Below are positions 26,175 through 37,194 of a stretch of 64,000 nt of DNA, piece by piece (position 1 is the stretch's first letter; the number at the start of each line of letters is the position of its first letter). Source of the DNA: Nocardiopsis_C rhodophaea (lineage in GTDB: Bacteria > Actinomycetota > Actinomycetes > Streptosporangiales > Streptosporangiaceae); assembly GCF_039530945.1 (NCBI RefSeq), contig NZ_BAAAPC010000004.1, positions 281,484-345,483 on the forward strand, written 5' to 3'. A program made the translations under genes and the position numbers. The notes under the pieces were generated by a model, which saw only the letters and a list, made by a program, of their open reading frames with translations, did not search any database and had not been told where the DNA came from.

Positions 26175-27461
26175 ATGAACCGGCCGGGGACGTGGTCGTT
26201 CCTGGAGTCGTTCTTGAAGAGGCGGAAGACGGCGCGGACGGTCGTGGCCGAGCAGCCCGATCCCGAACCGGCGCCCGACCCGCGGGACGCGGCCGCCCCC
26301 GACGATGACGACCTGCTGTTCCGCATGAGCGCCGCCGCCTGGCGGATCCTCGTCATCGGGCTGTTCATCGCGGTCATCATCTACCTCCTGGTGCAGATCC
26401 GGCTCGCGGTCATCCCCGTGGTCCTGGCCGTCTTCGTCACCGCCCTGCTCATGCCGCCCACCAACTGGATGCGCCGACACGGCATGGGGCGGGGGTCCTC
26501 CACGACCATCTCCATGATCGGCGCGCTCGTGGTGCTCAGCGGCGTCATCACGATGATCGTGCAGCCCGCCATCGACGGCTTCAGCGGACTGGTCAAGAGT
26601 GTGCAGGAGGCCGTGGACGGCCTCCCGAAGCTGGCCGAGGCGATGGGGCAGGACCCCAAGGTGGTCGACCAGCTCATCAAGAACATCACCGAGCAGGCGC
26701 AAGGGGCGCTGCAGGAGGACTGGGCCACCTGGGTCAGCCAGGCGTGGGCCGCCGGTTCCAGCGTGGCCGAGCTCCTGGTGGGCCTGATCCTGGTCCTGGT
26801 GCTGACCATCTACTTCGTGCACTCCGGCGACCGGCTGGTGACCTGGCTCCTCAGCCTCTTCCCGGCGCAGACGCGGCGCTCCCTGGGGGCCGCCGGGGAG
26901 GTCGCCTACGGGGTGATGGGCCGCTACGTCCGCGGCGTAGCCCTGGTCGGCCTCATCGACGCGGTCGGCATCGGTGTCTTCCTGATCTTCCTGATCGACC
27001 CCAGCCTCGCGATCCCCCTGATCGTCCTCACCTTCATCGGCGCGTTCCTGCCGGTCATCGGCGCCTTCGTGACCGGCCTGCTGGCCGCGCTCGTCGCGCT
27101 GGTCACCGAGGACTGGGTCATCGCGCTCATCGTCGTCGCCGTCGTCGTCATCGTCCAGCAGCTGGAGAGCCACGTCTTCGCCCCGCGCGTCTACGGCAAG
27201 GCGCTGGAGCTGCCCTCCGCCGTGGTGCTGCTGGCGATCACCATCGGCGGGCTGGTCGCCAGCATCGCGGGGATGTTCCTGGCCACCCCCACGGTCGCGG
27301 TGCTCGCGGCACTGCTGCGCAATCGCCCCGCCACACCGCCCGCCGCGGAGCAGGTCGAGGAGGGGGACGACGACTCGGGCGGGGAGCCCGCCCCCGCGGC
27401 GGCAGCCCCGCCCGCCTCTACCACCCCGGAGCGGTCGGAACAGGACACCACCGAGCAGTGA
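26175..27461 (+). CDS. AI-2E-family transporter (first copy)
   Basis: A 428-residue membrane protein of the AI-2E/PerM family. It has an N-terminal acidic linker, two helices near residues 55-95, a central soluble stretch (VKSVQEAVDGLPKLAEAMG), and a C-terminal block of helices with the family signature (FIGAFLPVIGAFVTGLLAA, VQQLESHVFAPRVYGKALEL). The family name reflects autoinducer-2 export, but many members move other solutes or sodium. A second, divergent copy lies at 43393-44631. AAAGGGG (26157-26163) supports ATG 26175 or GTG 26169. Confidence 0.88.
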   Translation: MNRPGTWSFLESFLKRRKTARTVVAEQPDPEPAPDPRDAAAPDDDDLLFRMSAAAWRILVIGLFIAVIIYLLVQIRLAVIPVVLAVFVTALLMPPTNWMRRHGMGRGSSTTISMIGALVVLSGVITMIVQPAIDGFSGLVKSVQEAVDGLPKLAEAMGQDPKVVDQLIKNITEQAQGALQEDWATWVSQAWAAGSSVAELLVGLILVLVLTIYFVHSGDRLVTWLLSLFPAQTRRSLGAAGEVAYGVMGRYVRGVALVGLIDAVGIGVFLIFLIDPSLAIPLIVLTFIGAFLPVIGAFVTGLLAALVALVTEDWVIALIVVAVVVIVQQLESHVFAPRVYGKALELPSAVVLLAITIGGLVASIAGMFLATPTVAVLAALLRNRPATPPAAEQVEEGDDDSGGEPAPAAAAPPASTTPERSEQDTTEQ

Positions 27462-27470
27462 GCGCCCGGC

Positions 27471-27505
27471 GGGGCCCGCACCGGCGACGGTCCGGTGCGG
27501 CCCCC
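27471..27505 (+). terminator. Terminator after first AI-2E gene
   Basis: CGCACCGG (27477-27484) pairs with CCGGTGCG (27492-27499), extended by flanking GGGC/GCCC, ten bases after the stop codon. Confidence 0.55.
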
Positions 27506-27713
27506 GCCGCTGCGGGTCAACCGGGAGGACGACGAGGGAGCAGGAGGGCGGTGAAAATCACGCGCGCCGGCCGCCACGTTGCGGATACTGTTGAGCCCGT
27601 GCGTGTGATTCCGGACTGATCCCCCGTCCCGTTCCCTTCGGCCCCGGCCATGACCGAGTGCGCCCGATGACGCCGCCGCACACCCTCGTTAGAGAGAAAG
27701 TTCCTCTACTCCT

Positions 27714-29312
<1,599 letters not shown>

Positions 29313-29328
29313 GCCGCATCGGACGCGG

Positions 29329-29350
29329 GGCCGCCCGGGCGCGGGCGGCC
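29329..29350 (+). terminator. Terminator after ABC-F gene
   Basis: GGCCGCCCG (29329-29337) pairs with CGGGCGGCC (29342-29350) around GGCG, shortly after the stop codon. Confidence 0.6.
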
Positions 29351-29550
29351 GGCCGGCGTACACGGACGTTCTTATAGGCCCTTGGGTTGACACACTTCCG
29401 GTTTCGGCCGGGGTTATCTACGGCCCGAAATCCGCCCTCTCGCTCGACACTCCGGTGTGCCGCTGCTGATGGGTAGCCAGTCGCGTCGCCATGGCTGATC
29501 ATGGTCTGCAATGTCGCTACACGATCACTGAGAGCACACAGGAGGAACTC

Positions 29551-29757
29551 GTGGCCGAGACCTTGAGAAAAGGCACCCGCGTGACGGGCAACGAGCGCTC
29601 TGAGCTCGCGAGTGAGCTCAAGAGACGTTATGACGACGGCGAGAGCATCCGCTCACTGGCCGCCTCGACGGGGCGTTCCTATGGGTTCGTGCACCGTCTT
29701 CTCACGGAAGCGGGCGTGACTTTGCGTGGTCGTGGCGGTGCGACCCGTCGCGGCTGA
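29551..29757 (+). CDS. Small helix-turn-helix DNA-binding protein
   Basis: A 68-residue basic protein. Its C-terminal half is a helix-turn-helix (SIRSLAASTGRSYGFVHRLL) ending in the Gly/Arg tail GVTLRGRGGATRRG. Small proteins of this kind are highly conserved in actinomycetes and may act as nucleoid-associated or global regulators. AGGAGG (29540-29545) lies five bases before GTG 29551, which fixes the start better than the upstream ATG 29491. Confidence 0.85.
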   Translation: MAETLRKGTRVTGNERSELASELKRRYDDGESIRSLAASTGRSYGFVHRLLTEAGVTLRGRGGATRRG

Positions 29758-29894
29758 TCACGCGGTGATCGCTCCCGGTTGGGGCGGCCCCCATCGGAGC
29801 CCGCCAGTGCCGGCGGACTAGGGTGGGCGACCGTCGAAGGTGAACCGAAGGCGCGCCCGGCGGGCCGGGTGCAGCGGATGTGCGGAGGCAGGAC

Positions 29895-30710
29895 ATGGTG
29901 GAGACGGCACTCCCCTCGAAGGACGATCTGGCGGCGGCCGGGCTGCGGCTGGAGGTCGAGGACGCGGTCGCGAAGATCACCCTGTCCCGCCCCGAGCGTC
30001 GCAACGCCATGACGGGACGCACCTGGACGACTTTGGCCCATGTCGGCCACACGCTGCCCCCATCTGTCCGAATTGTTGTAGTTGATGGTGAAGGATCAAC
30101 CTTCTCCTCGGGCATCGACCTCGCCATGTTCTCCCCGGAGGGTGTCGAAGGAGAGACATCCGTCCTGCAGAACATCGGGGACGACGCCGAGAGCCGCTCG
30201 GCCCTGGACGCGACGATCGCCGGGTACCAGGAGGGCTTCCTCTGGCTGCGCCGACCCGACATCGTGTCGATCGCGGCGGTGCGCGGCCACGCCATCGGTG
30301 CAGGGTTCCAGCTCGCCCTCGCCTGCGACCTGCGGGTGCTGGCTGACGACGCGCAGCTGTGCATGAAGGAGCCCGCGCTCGGACTGGTCCCCGACCTCAC
30401 CGGCACCAAGCCGCTGGTGGACATCGTCGGGGTGAGCCGCGCCATCGAGCTGTGCCTCACGACGCGCACCGTGGGCGCGGCCGAGGCGCGCGAGCTCCGG
30501 CTCGCCGAGCTCGTGGTCGGCGGCTCGGAACTGGACTCGGCCGTGCGGGACCTGGTGTCGGCGCTGCTCGCCACCTCGCCCGAGGCCGCCGCCGCGACCA
30601 AGGAACTGCTGCTCCAGGCCCCCCACAACAGCCTGGAGGAGCAGATCGTGGCCGAGCGGCGGGCGCAGGCCGATCGGCTCAACGCTCTCGCCCGACAGCT
30701 CGGAGGCTGA
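29895..30710 (+). CDS. Enoyl-CoA hydratase/isomerase-family protein
   Basis: A 271-residue crotonase-fold protein. The oxyanion-hole regions are TFSSGIDLAMFS and the helix RGHAIGAGFQLALACDLRV. The later part KEPALGLVPDLTGTKPLVD has glutamates near the catalytic position, and AIELCLTTRTVGAAEAREL follows. Members hydrate, isomerise or decarboxylate acyl-CoA esters, and the exact reaction is not evident. ATG 29895 has GGAGG six bases upstream. It is a single gene with a strong terminator after it. Confidence 0.88.
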   Translation: MVETALPSKDDLAAAGLRLEVEDAVAKITLSRPERRNAMTGRTWTTLAHVGHTLPPSVRIVVVDGEGSTFSSGIDLAMFSPEGVEGETSVLQNIGDDAESRSALDATIAGYQEGFLWLRRPDIVSIAAVRGHAIGAGFQLALACDLRVLADDAQLCMKEPALGLVPDLTGTKPLVDIVGVSRAIELCLTTRTVGAAEARELRLAELVVGGSELDSAVRDLVSALLATSPEAAAATKELLLQAPHNSLEEQIVAERRAQADRLNALARQLGG

Positions 30711-30716
30711 CAAGGC

Positions 30717-30750
30717 GCGGCTGCGGCCGGGGTACCCCGGCCGCAGCCGC
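30717..30750 (+). terminator. 16-bp stem terminator after crotonase gene
   Basis: GCGGCTGCGGCCGGGG (30717-30732) and CCCCGGCCGCAGCCGC (30735-30750) form a perfect stem six bases after the stop codon. Confidence 0.75.
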
Positions 30751-31005
30751 CGGGCGAGGGAGGCGTGGATCACCCGGGAATTCGCCGGGCCGCGCCCCCG
30801 TTGTGGGATGAGTTCTAGTACGCTGCATCAAGCGGTCAATTCATGCTGCGCGCATCCGGCGCGCCGGGCCGCTCGGCGCCGGGGGAATCTTTCCATCACC
30901 CCCGAGTCGCGTTTCCGGCGCGTTTGTGTGATTTCTTCGCTGTGCCCGTAGGGTTGCGGAGCCTTCCTCGAAACGCCGCCGATTGATGAGGAAGGTTTAC
31001 GTCAC

Positions 31006-32550
<1,545 letters not shown>

Positions 32551-32569
32551 TCGCTTCTGATCACGGAAT

Positions 32570-32605
32570 GACGGCCGCCTTCCTATTCAGGGGGAGGCGG
32601 CCGTC
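32570..32605 (+). terminator. Terminator after helicase gene
   Basis: GACGGCCGCCT (32570-32580) pairs with AGGCGGCCGTC (32595-32605) across a 14-base loop, 20 bases after the stop codon. Confidence 0.7.
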
Positions 32606-32860
32606 GCCGTGTGCTGGTACGCCCGGGTGGCCGGCGCCCGCTGCGCGCTGTGCTCCGCGGCGATCCGCCCGGCCGACCCGCGCTCCTGTGGCGCGAACGC
32701 TGTGCAGCGGGGGACGCGGGGCGGCCGTACCGTGCTCCCGCGCTCCGAACGGACACGAATACGCATCAGCTGCGCATCAGTACCCCCTGCCAATACGGAT
32801 GAACGGGATATAGCACTCAGATTGGTGTTATTGTCGTCATTCTGCGGGGCCGTGGCGTCC
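32606..32860. other. Intergenic DNA without recognised gene
   Basis: Only weak short frames are present. AT-richer DNA near 32790-32850 is likely promoter sequence for the amino-acid symporter gene downstream. Confidence 0.4.
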
Positions 32861-32955
32861 TCACGCGTGTCGATTTAGGGCAAAGCCACCTGTCGGGGCG
32901 AAGATGGACGCAACGGGGCCGGGACACCACCGGGCCGCCGATCCGTCGGCCGCTC
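32861..32955 (+). promoter_or_regulatory. Possible riboswitch (GEMM / c-di-GMP-I-like) upstream of symporter
   Basis: TCACGCG (32860-32866), AGGGCAAAGCCA (32877-32888) and TGGACGCAACGGGGCC (32905-32920) occur in the order and rough spacing of the GEMM core (CACGC, GGGCAAACC, GGGACGCAAAGCC). CCA and TGG can pair around a loop that holds GCGAAG. The match is by eye only and several core bases differ. The next gene is an amino-acid:sodium symporter at 33050. Confidence 0.25.
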
Positions 32956-33049
32956 CCTTGGCACAGGACCCACCGCAGACCGCCCGCATCGCGTTCACCC
33001 CGTCCGTGGGTGGAGTTCGCCGTGCCCTCTCGAAGGAGAAAGTCACCGC

Positions 33050-34507
33050 GTGGACGCACTGAACGACGGCATTGTCACGCTCAACAATGCCTTCTGGACC
33101 TTCCTGCTCATCCCGTTGCTGCTGGTGCTCGCGGTGTACTTCACCGTGCGCTCCGGCGTGGTGCAGCTCCGGCTGCTGCCCGAGATGTTCCGGGTCATCC
33201 GCAGTCAGCCCGGGATCGCCCCTGACGGAAAGAAGGAGATCTCCTCCTTCCAGGCCTTCGCCATCTCCGCGGCGGCGCGCGTCGGGACCGGCAACATCGT
33301 GGGCGTCGCGGTCGCCATTACGCTCGGCGGACCGGGCGCGGTCTTCTGGATGTGGCTGATGGCGATGGTCGTGGGCGCGGCCTCGTTCGTCGAGTCCACC
33401 CTGGCCCAGCTGTACAAGGTCCCGGTATCGACCGGGTTCCGCGGTGGCCCCGCCTACTACATGCTGCACGGCCTCAAGCAGCGCTGGATGGGCGTTCTGT
33501 TCGCTGTCGTCATCACCGTGACCTTCGCCTTCGTCTTCAACTCGGTGCAGGCCAACAGCATCGCCGACTCCATCGTCGAATCGGCCGACTCCCTCGGATT
33601 CGCCACCGGGCGCGGGCTGGAGGTCGGAATCGGTGCCGTCCTGGTCCTCATCACCGGCCTGGTCATCTTCGGCGGTGTCCGGCGCATCGCGCACGTCGCC
33701 CAGGCCCTCGTGCCCTTCATGGCCATCGTGTACATCCTCCTCGGCCTGGTCGTCATCGGGATGAACATCGATCGGGTGCCGGCCATCGTCTCCGACATCG
33801 TGGCCAGCGCCTTCGGCTTCAAGGAGTTCGTCACCGGTGGCCTCATCGCCGCGATCATGAACGGCATGCGCCGCGGCATGTTCTCCAACGAGGCCGGCAT
33901 GGGGTCGGCCCCCAACGCGGGCGCGACCGCGTCTGTCACCCACCCCGTCAAGCAGGGGCTGGTCCAGACGCTCGGGGTGTACTTCGACACCCTGCTCGTC
34001 TGCTCCGTCACCGCCTTCATCGTGCTGCTGTCCGACCCGACCTACGGCGAAGACGTCGGCATCGCCATGACGCAGGGCGCCCTGGCCGCCAACCTCGGCA
34101 CCTGGTCCGTGCACGCGCTCACGATCATCATGTTCCTGCTCTCCTTCACCTCGGTGCTGGGCAACTACTACTACGGCGAGTCCAACCTGGCCTTCCTGTC
34201 GGCCAAGCCCGGGGTCATGACCGGCTACCGGCTGCTGGTCCTGGCCATGGTCTTCATCGGGTCGTTCGCCCCGCTGCAGCTGGTGTGGAACATGGCCGAC
34301 GTGTCCATGGGCGTCATGGCGACGATCAACCTCATCGCCCTCGCGCCGCTGTGCGGGATCGCCTTCATCCTGCTCAAGGACTACACCGACCAGCGCCGCC
34401 AGGGGATCGACCCCGTGTTCAGCCGCGGCAACTACCCCCAGCTCACCGGCGTGCAGTGCTGGGGCAGCGAATCGGACGAGCACGGAAGCCCGGCCGCGCG
34501 CTCCTGA
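33050..34507 (+). CDS. AGCS-family alanine/glycine:cation symporter
   Basis: A 485-residue sodium- or proton-coupled amino-acid carrier with about 11 helices. Family signatures include SAAARVGTGNIVGVAVAIT, ESTLAQLYK, FRGGPAYYM and NEAGMGSAPNAGA. Likely substrates are alanine or glycine. GTG 33050 follows AAGGAG (33033-33038). It has a long upstream region that may carry a structured regulatory RNA (32861-32955), and a strong terminator follows. Confidence 0.92.
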   Translation: MDALNDGIVTLNNAFWTFLLIPLLLVLAVYFTVRSGVVQLRLLPEMFRVIRSQPGIAPDGKKEISSFQAFAISAAARVGTGNIVGVAVAITLGGPGAVFWMWLMAMVVGAASFVESTLAQLYKVPVSTGFRGGPAYYMLHGLKQRWMGVLFAVVITVTFAFVFNSVQANSIADSIVESADSLGFATGRGLEVGIGAVLVLITGLVIFGGVRRIAHVAQALVPFMAIVYILLGLVVIGMNIDRVPAIVSDIVASAFGFKEFVTGGLIAAIMNGMRRGMFSNEAGMGSAPNAGATASVTHPVKQGLVQTLGVYFDTLLVCSVTAFIVLLSDPTYGEDVGIAMTQGALAANLGTWSVHALTIIMFLLSFTSVLGNYYYGESNLAFLSAKPGVMTGYRLLVLAMVFIGSFAPLQLVWNMADVSMGVMATINLIALAPLCGIAFILLKDYTDQRRQGIDPVFSRGNYPQLTGVQCWGSESDEHGSPAARS

Positions 34508-34527
34508 GCGCGCCGCCGTCACCGGCG

Positions 34528-34554
34528 AACGAGGGGGAGCAGTGCTCCCCCTCG
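34528..34554 (+). terminator. Terminator after symporter gene
   Basis: ACGAGGGGGAGCA (34528-34540) pairs with TGCTCCCCCTCGT (34542-34554), a 13-base stem 21 bases after the stop. Confidence 0.75.
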
Positions 34555-34581
34555 TGCCGTTTCCGCATGTCCCGACACAAC

Positions 34582-34596
34582 TGAAAACGATTTCCG
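34582..34596. promoter_or_regulatory. Zur-box-like site ahead of permease operon
   Basis: TGAAAACGATTTCCG matches 12 of 15 positions of the actinobacterial Zur consensus TGAAAATGATTTTCA. It lies about 45 bases before the GTG at 34641. Confidence 0.6.
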
Positions 34597-34640
34597 GTAG
34601 GGTGCCTCGGGAGCGAACCGACGACTGACGGAGTATCACT

Positions 34641-35714
34641 GTGCCCGAAAGGCCGCCGGGAAGCGCACCCGCTACCCCCTCCTCTCTCGGCGACTCCCTG
34701 GTCAGTGGCTGGGACACCCACGACGACATCCTTCCCCCCTCCGACTGGGGGCGGCCGAAAGGACCACGGCGCACGGCGACCGTGTGGATGTTCGCCGTCT
34801 TCATCTCGGCCCTGGCCCTGGGCAACGCCTGGCTCTCCGACCGGCTCACCAGCGAGGCGTTCCTCGCCTGGGCCACCATCTTCACCGCGATCAGCCTGCA
34901 GGCCCTGCCGTTCCTGGTGTTCGGCGTGGCGCTGTCCGCGGCGCTGACCGCCTTCGTGCCGCCGTCCTTCTACCAGCGCATCATGCCCGCCAACCCCGCC
35001 GTGGGGGTCCCTGCCGCCGGACTGGCCGGCGGGCTGCTGCCCGGCTGCGAATGCGCGTCGGTGCCGATCGCCGGTGGTCTGGTCAGGCGCGGTATCGCCC
35101 CCGCTGTCGCACTGACGTTCCTGCTCGCGGCCCCGGCGATCAACCCCGTCGTGATGGTGGCCACCGCTGTGGCGTTCGCCGGCCAGCCGGAGATGGTGGC
35201 GGCGCGGTTCGTCGCCTCCCTCGGTGCGGCCATCCTCGTGGGGTGGGTGTGGGTGCGCTTCGGCAAGGCCGACTGGCTGCGCCCGCCGCGGCGCCACCAC
35301 GACGCGTCCGCGTCCTCGTGGGCGGTGTTCCGCGAGTCGATGTTGCACGACCTGATGCACGCGGGCGGATACCTGGTGGTGGGCGCTCTGGTGGCGGCCT
35401 GCCTCAACGTGCTGGTGCCGCGCGAATGGCTGCTGACCGTCGCCGGTATGCCGGTGGTCTCCGTCCTCGTCCTGGCCCTGCTGGCGATCCTGCTGTCCAT
35501 CTGCTCGGAGGCCGACGCCTTCGTCGCGGTCAGCCTCACCGAGTTCTCTCCCACGGCCAAGCTCGCCTTCATGGTCGTCGGCCCGATGGTCGACCTCAAA
35601 CTCATCGCGATGCAGGCGGGAACGTTCGGCTGGGGATTCGTGCTGCGCTTCGTGCCGCTGTGCCTGGGCGTGGCCCTCCTCCTCAGCTTCCTGATCGGAG
35701 GTCTGCTGCCGTGA
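34641..35714 (+). CDS. YraQ/UPF0718-type permease, probable zinc-related
   Basis: A 357-residue membrane protein of the permease family that includes YraQ and ArsP. It has eight or more helices and the signature GLLPGCECASVPIAGGLV with a CxC pair inside a membrane region. A second block, SICSEADAFVAVSLTEFSP, carries another cysteine. Together with its TIGR03943 partner and the Zur-like box upstream, this suggests zinc uptake or zinc homeostasis, although the family substrate is not settled. GTG 34641 has GGAG seven bases upstream. It overlaps the next gene by four bases. Confidence 0.85.
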   Translation: MPERPPGSAPATPSSLGDSLVSGWDTHDDILPPSDWGRPKGPRRTATVWMFAVFISALALGNAWLSDRLTSEAFLAWATIFTAISLQALPFLVFGVALSAALTAFVPPSFYQRIMPANPAVGVPAAGLAGGLLPGCECASVPIAGGLVRRGIAPAVALTFLLAAPAINPVVMVATAVAFAGQPEMVAARFVASLGAAILVGWVWVRFGKADWLRPPRRHHDASASSWAVFRESMLHDLMHAGGYLVVGALVAACLNVLVPREWLLTVAGMPVVSVLVLALLAILLSICSEADAFVAVSLTEFSPTAKLAFMVVGPMVDLKLIAMQAGTFGWGFVLRFVPLCLGVALLLSFLIGGLLP

Positions 35715-36472
35715 ACCGGATCGCGCAGGGACTCGTGCTGGTGCTGCTGGGAGCGGCGGCGCTGAGCAGCACCGTGGTATCCGACCTCTACCTGAACTAC
35801 GTCCAGGCCTACTTCCGGCCGTTCCTGGCCGCGTCGGGTGCGGTGCTGGTCCTCCTCGGCGTCTGGGTCGTCGTCGCCGAGGTCCGCGCCGCCGCGCGGA
35901 CGCACGGCGACCACGGTCCCATCCCGAGCGAGGACGACGCCCACGACCACTGCAACGCCCCAGGGGTGTCCTGGCTGCTCCTGGCACCGGTGGTCGCGGT
36001 GTTCGTCATCGCACCGCCCGCCCTGGGCTCATTCACCGCCAGCCAGTCGTCGTCCCCGGAGCCCACCGCTCCGCGCGCCGACAGCGACGACAGCGGACGC
36101 TACGACGACGCCCTGGCGGAGACCGATCCCGCGACGCCCGCGAAGCTGGAGCTCCAGGAGTTCGTCCTGCGTGCCTGGACCGACGAGGAACGCGAGATGG
36201 CCGGGCGCCCGATCGAACTCACCGGGTTCGTCGTCCCCAACGAGCAGGGCGAGGGCTGGTACCTGGCGCGGCTCCAGATGGCGTGCTGCGCGGCCGACGC
36301 GGTCGTCAACCGGGTCCTGATCACCAACACCGAGGCACCGGAGAAGGACAGCTGGTGGACGGTCCGCGGCACCTGGGTGGAGCCCGAGGGTGAGCTGCAG
36401 TCCGTCCGCGACCACCGCTTCTCGGTCGACACCATGACCGAGGTCGACAACCCGCCCGACCCCTACGAGTAA
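35711..36472 (+). CDS. TIGR03943-family putative permease subunit
   Basis: A 253-residue protein with two N-terminal membrane pairs (LVLVLLGAAALSSTVV, AASGAVLVLLGVWVVVAEV) and a third near residue 85-105. An extracellular C-terminal domain follows, with the conserved QMACCAADA motif whose paired cysteines may bind metal. A His/Asp-rich loop (HGDHGPIPSEDDAHDH) lies between helices. The family nearly always accompanies a YraQ-type permease, as here. GTG 35711 overlaps the permease stop (GTGA), so the two are translated together. Confidence 0.85.
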   Translation: MNRIAQGLVLVLLGAAALSSTVVSDLYLNYVQAYFRPFLAASGAVLVLLGVWVVVAEVRAAARTHGDHGPIPSEDDAHDHCNAPGVSWLLLAPVVAVFVIAPPALGSFTASQSSSPEPTAPRADSDDSGRYDDALAETDPATPAKLELQEFVLRAWTDEEREMAGRPIELTGFVVPNEQGEGWYLARLQMACCAADAVVNRVLITNTEAPEKDSWWTVRGTWVEPEGELQSVRDHRFSVDTMTEVDNPPDPYE

Positions 36473-36498
36473 CCCGGCTCCGCGTACGGGGACGACCA

Positions 36499-36533
36499 CG
36501 GCGCCGCCCTCCAAGCGGGAGAGGGCGGCGCCG
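36499..36533. terminator. Bidirectional terminator between permease operon and SSI gene
   Basis: CGGCGCCGCCCTC (36499-36511) pairs with GAGGGCGGCGCCG (36521-36533) around nine bases, between convergent genes. Confidence 0.8.
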
Positions 36534-36552
36534 GTCCTGGTGGGCGCGGGTA

Positions 36553-36987
36553 TCAGAAGTCGAAGACCCCGGCGGCCTCAACTCCCACGAGGCAGGGGTT
36601 GCCGAAGGTCCGCGCGTGGTGCACGGGGGTGCCCTTCCAGACACCGAAGACCTCCATGGGCACGGGGCGGTACTCCAGGGTGCAGGTCCCCTCGCGCCGC
36701 GGGATCCGGTCGAGATGGCCGGAGGCCTGGCGGATGGCCGTGCAGGCCTCCTTGGCGCGGGGGTGATCACCGCTGTCGGGGCCGCAGATCAGGCTTCCGA
36801 CGTACTCGTGCGCTACGGGGGCCTGGCCCGTGAGGGTCGGTTCCGCGCGGAAGAAGTGGAGGACGGCGTCCGGGCGCTTGTCGGTGGGGGCGGGGGCGTC
36901 GGCGGCAGCGGGGGTGGCGGCGGTCGGTACGAGGCCCCCTGCGAGGGCGAGCGTCGCGAGGGCGCTCGCGAAGGAGGGCGTGCGCAT
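36553..36987 (-). CDS. Subtilisin-inhibitor-like (SSI) protease inhibitor
   Basis: A 144-residue secreted inhibitor. A signal peptide (ASALATLALAGGLVPTAA) precedes an SSI domain with four cysteines (SLICGPDSGDHP, EACTAI, GTCTLEYRPV, FGNPCLV), the two-disulfide pattern of the family. The reactive bond should lie at Leu-Glu in TCTLEY, so P1 is Leu, which favours subtilisin- or chymotrypsin-like targets. The end GVFDF is the usual VFxF tail. ATG 36987 gives a normal signal; ATG 37008 is possible. It is convergent with the permease operon. Confidence 0.9.
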   Translation of the reverse strand: MRTPSFASALATLALAGGLVPTAATPAAADAPAPTDKRPDAVLHFFRAEPTLTGQAPVAHEYVGSLICGPDSGDHPRAKEACTAIRQASGHLDRIPRREGTCTLEYRPVPMEVFGVWKGTPVHHARTFGNPCLVGVEAAGVFDF

Positions 36988-37153
36988 GGTCGGTCTCCTG
37001 AGGTGCACCAGTCGATGGCGTGGTCACTAAAAGTAATTTCTCAACGACCTTATGTGCTCACGCGTCAAAGTCGCGGGATTCCGCGGGGGTGTCGGCCGCG
37101 CGGGGCGGCCGGTGGGGGCGTGTGTCGGCGGTGTCGGCGGCGTTGTAAGATAA

Positions 37154-37168
37154 CGATAATCATTTTCA
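37154..37168. promoter_or_regulatory. Zur box ahead of CobW-like gene
   Basis: On the minus strand it reads TGAAAATGATTATCG, 13 of 15 to the consensus TGAAAATGATTTTCA. It lies 26 bases before ATG 37195. Confidence 0.8.
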
Positions 37169-37194
37169 TCACCCGAAAGTCGAGGTAACCCCAC

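Noticed and set aside
27551..27619. A 22-codon frame before the ABC-F gene as a regulatory leader
   Set aside because: AGGAGG is present but only three bases from the GTG, and the stretch also resembles promoter DNA. There is no conserved peptide motif, so I do not list it as a gene.
32861..34885. A 674-codon open frame on the minus strand
   Set aside because: It runs antisense through the AGCS symporter gene, is His/Asp/Gln/Gly-rich and shows no domain.
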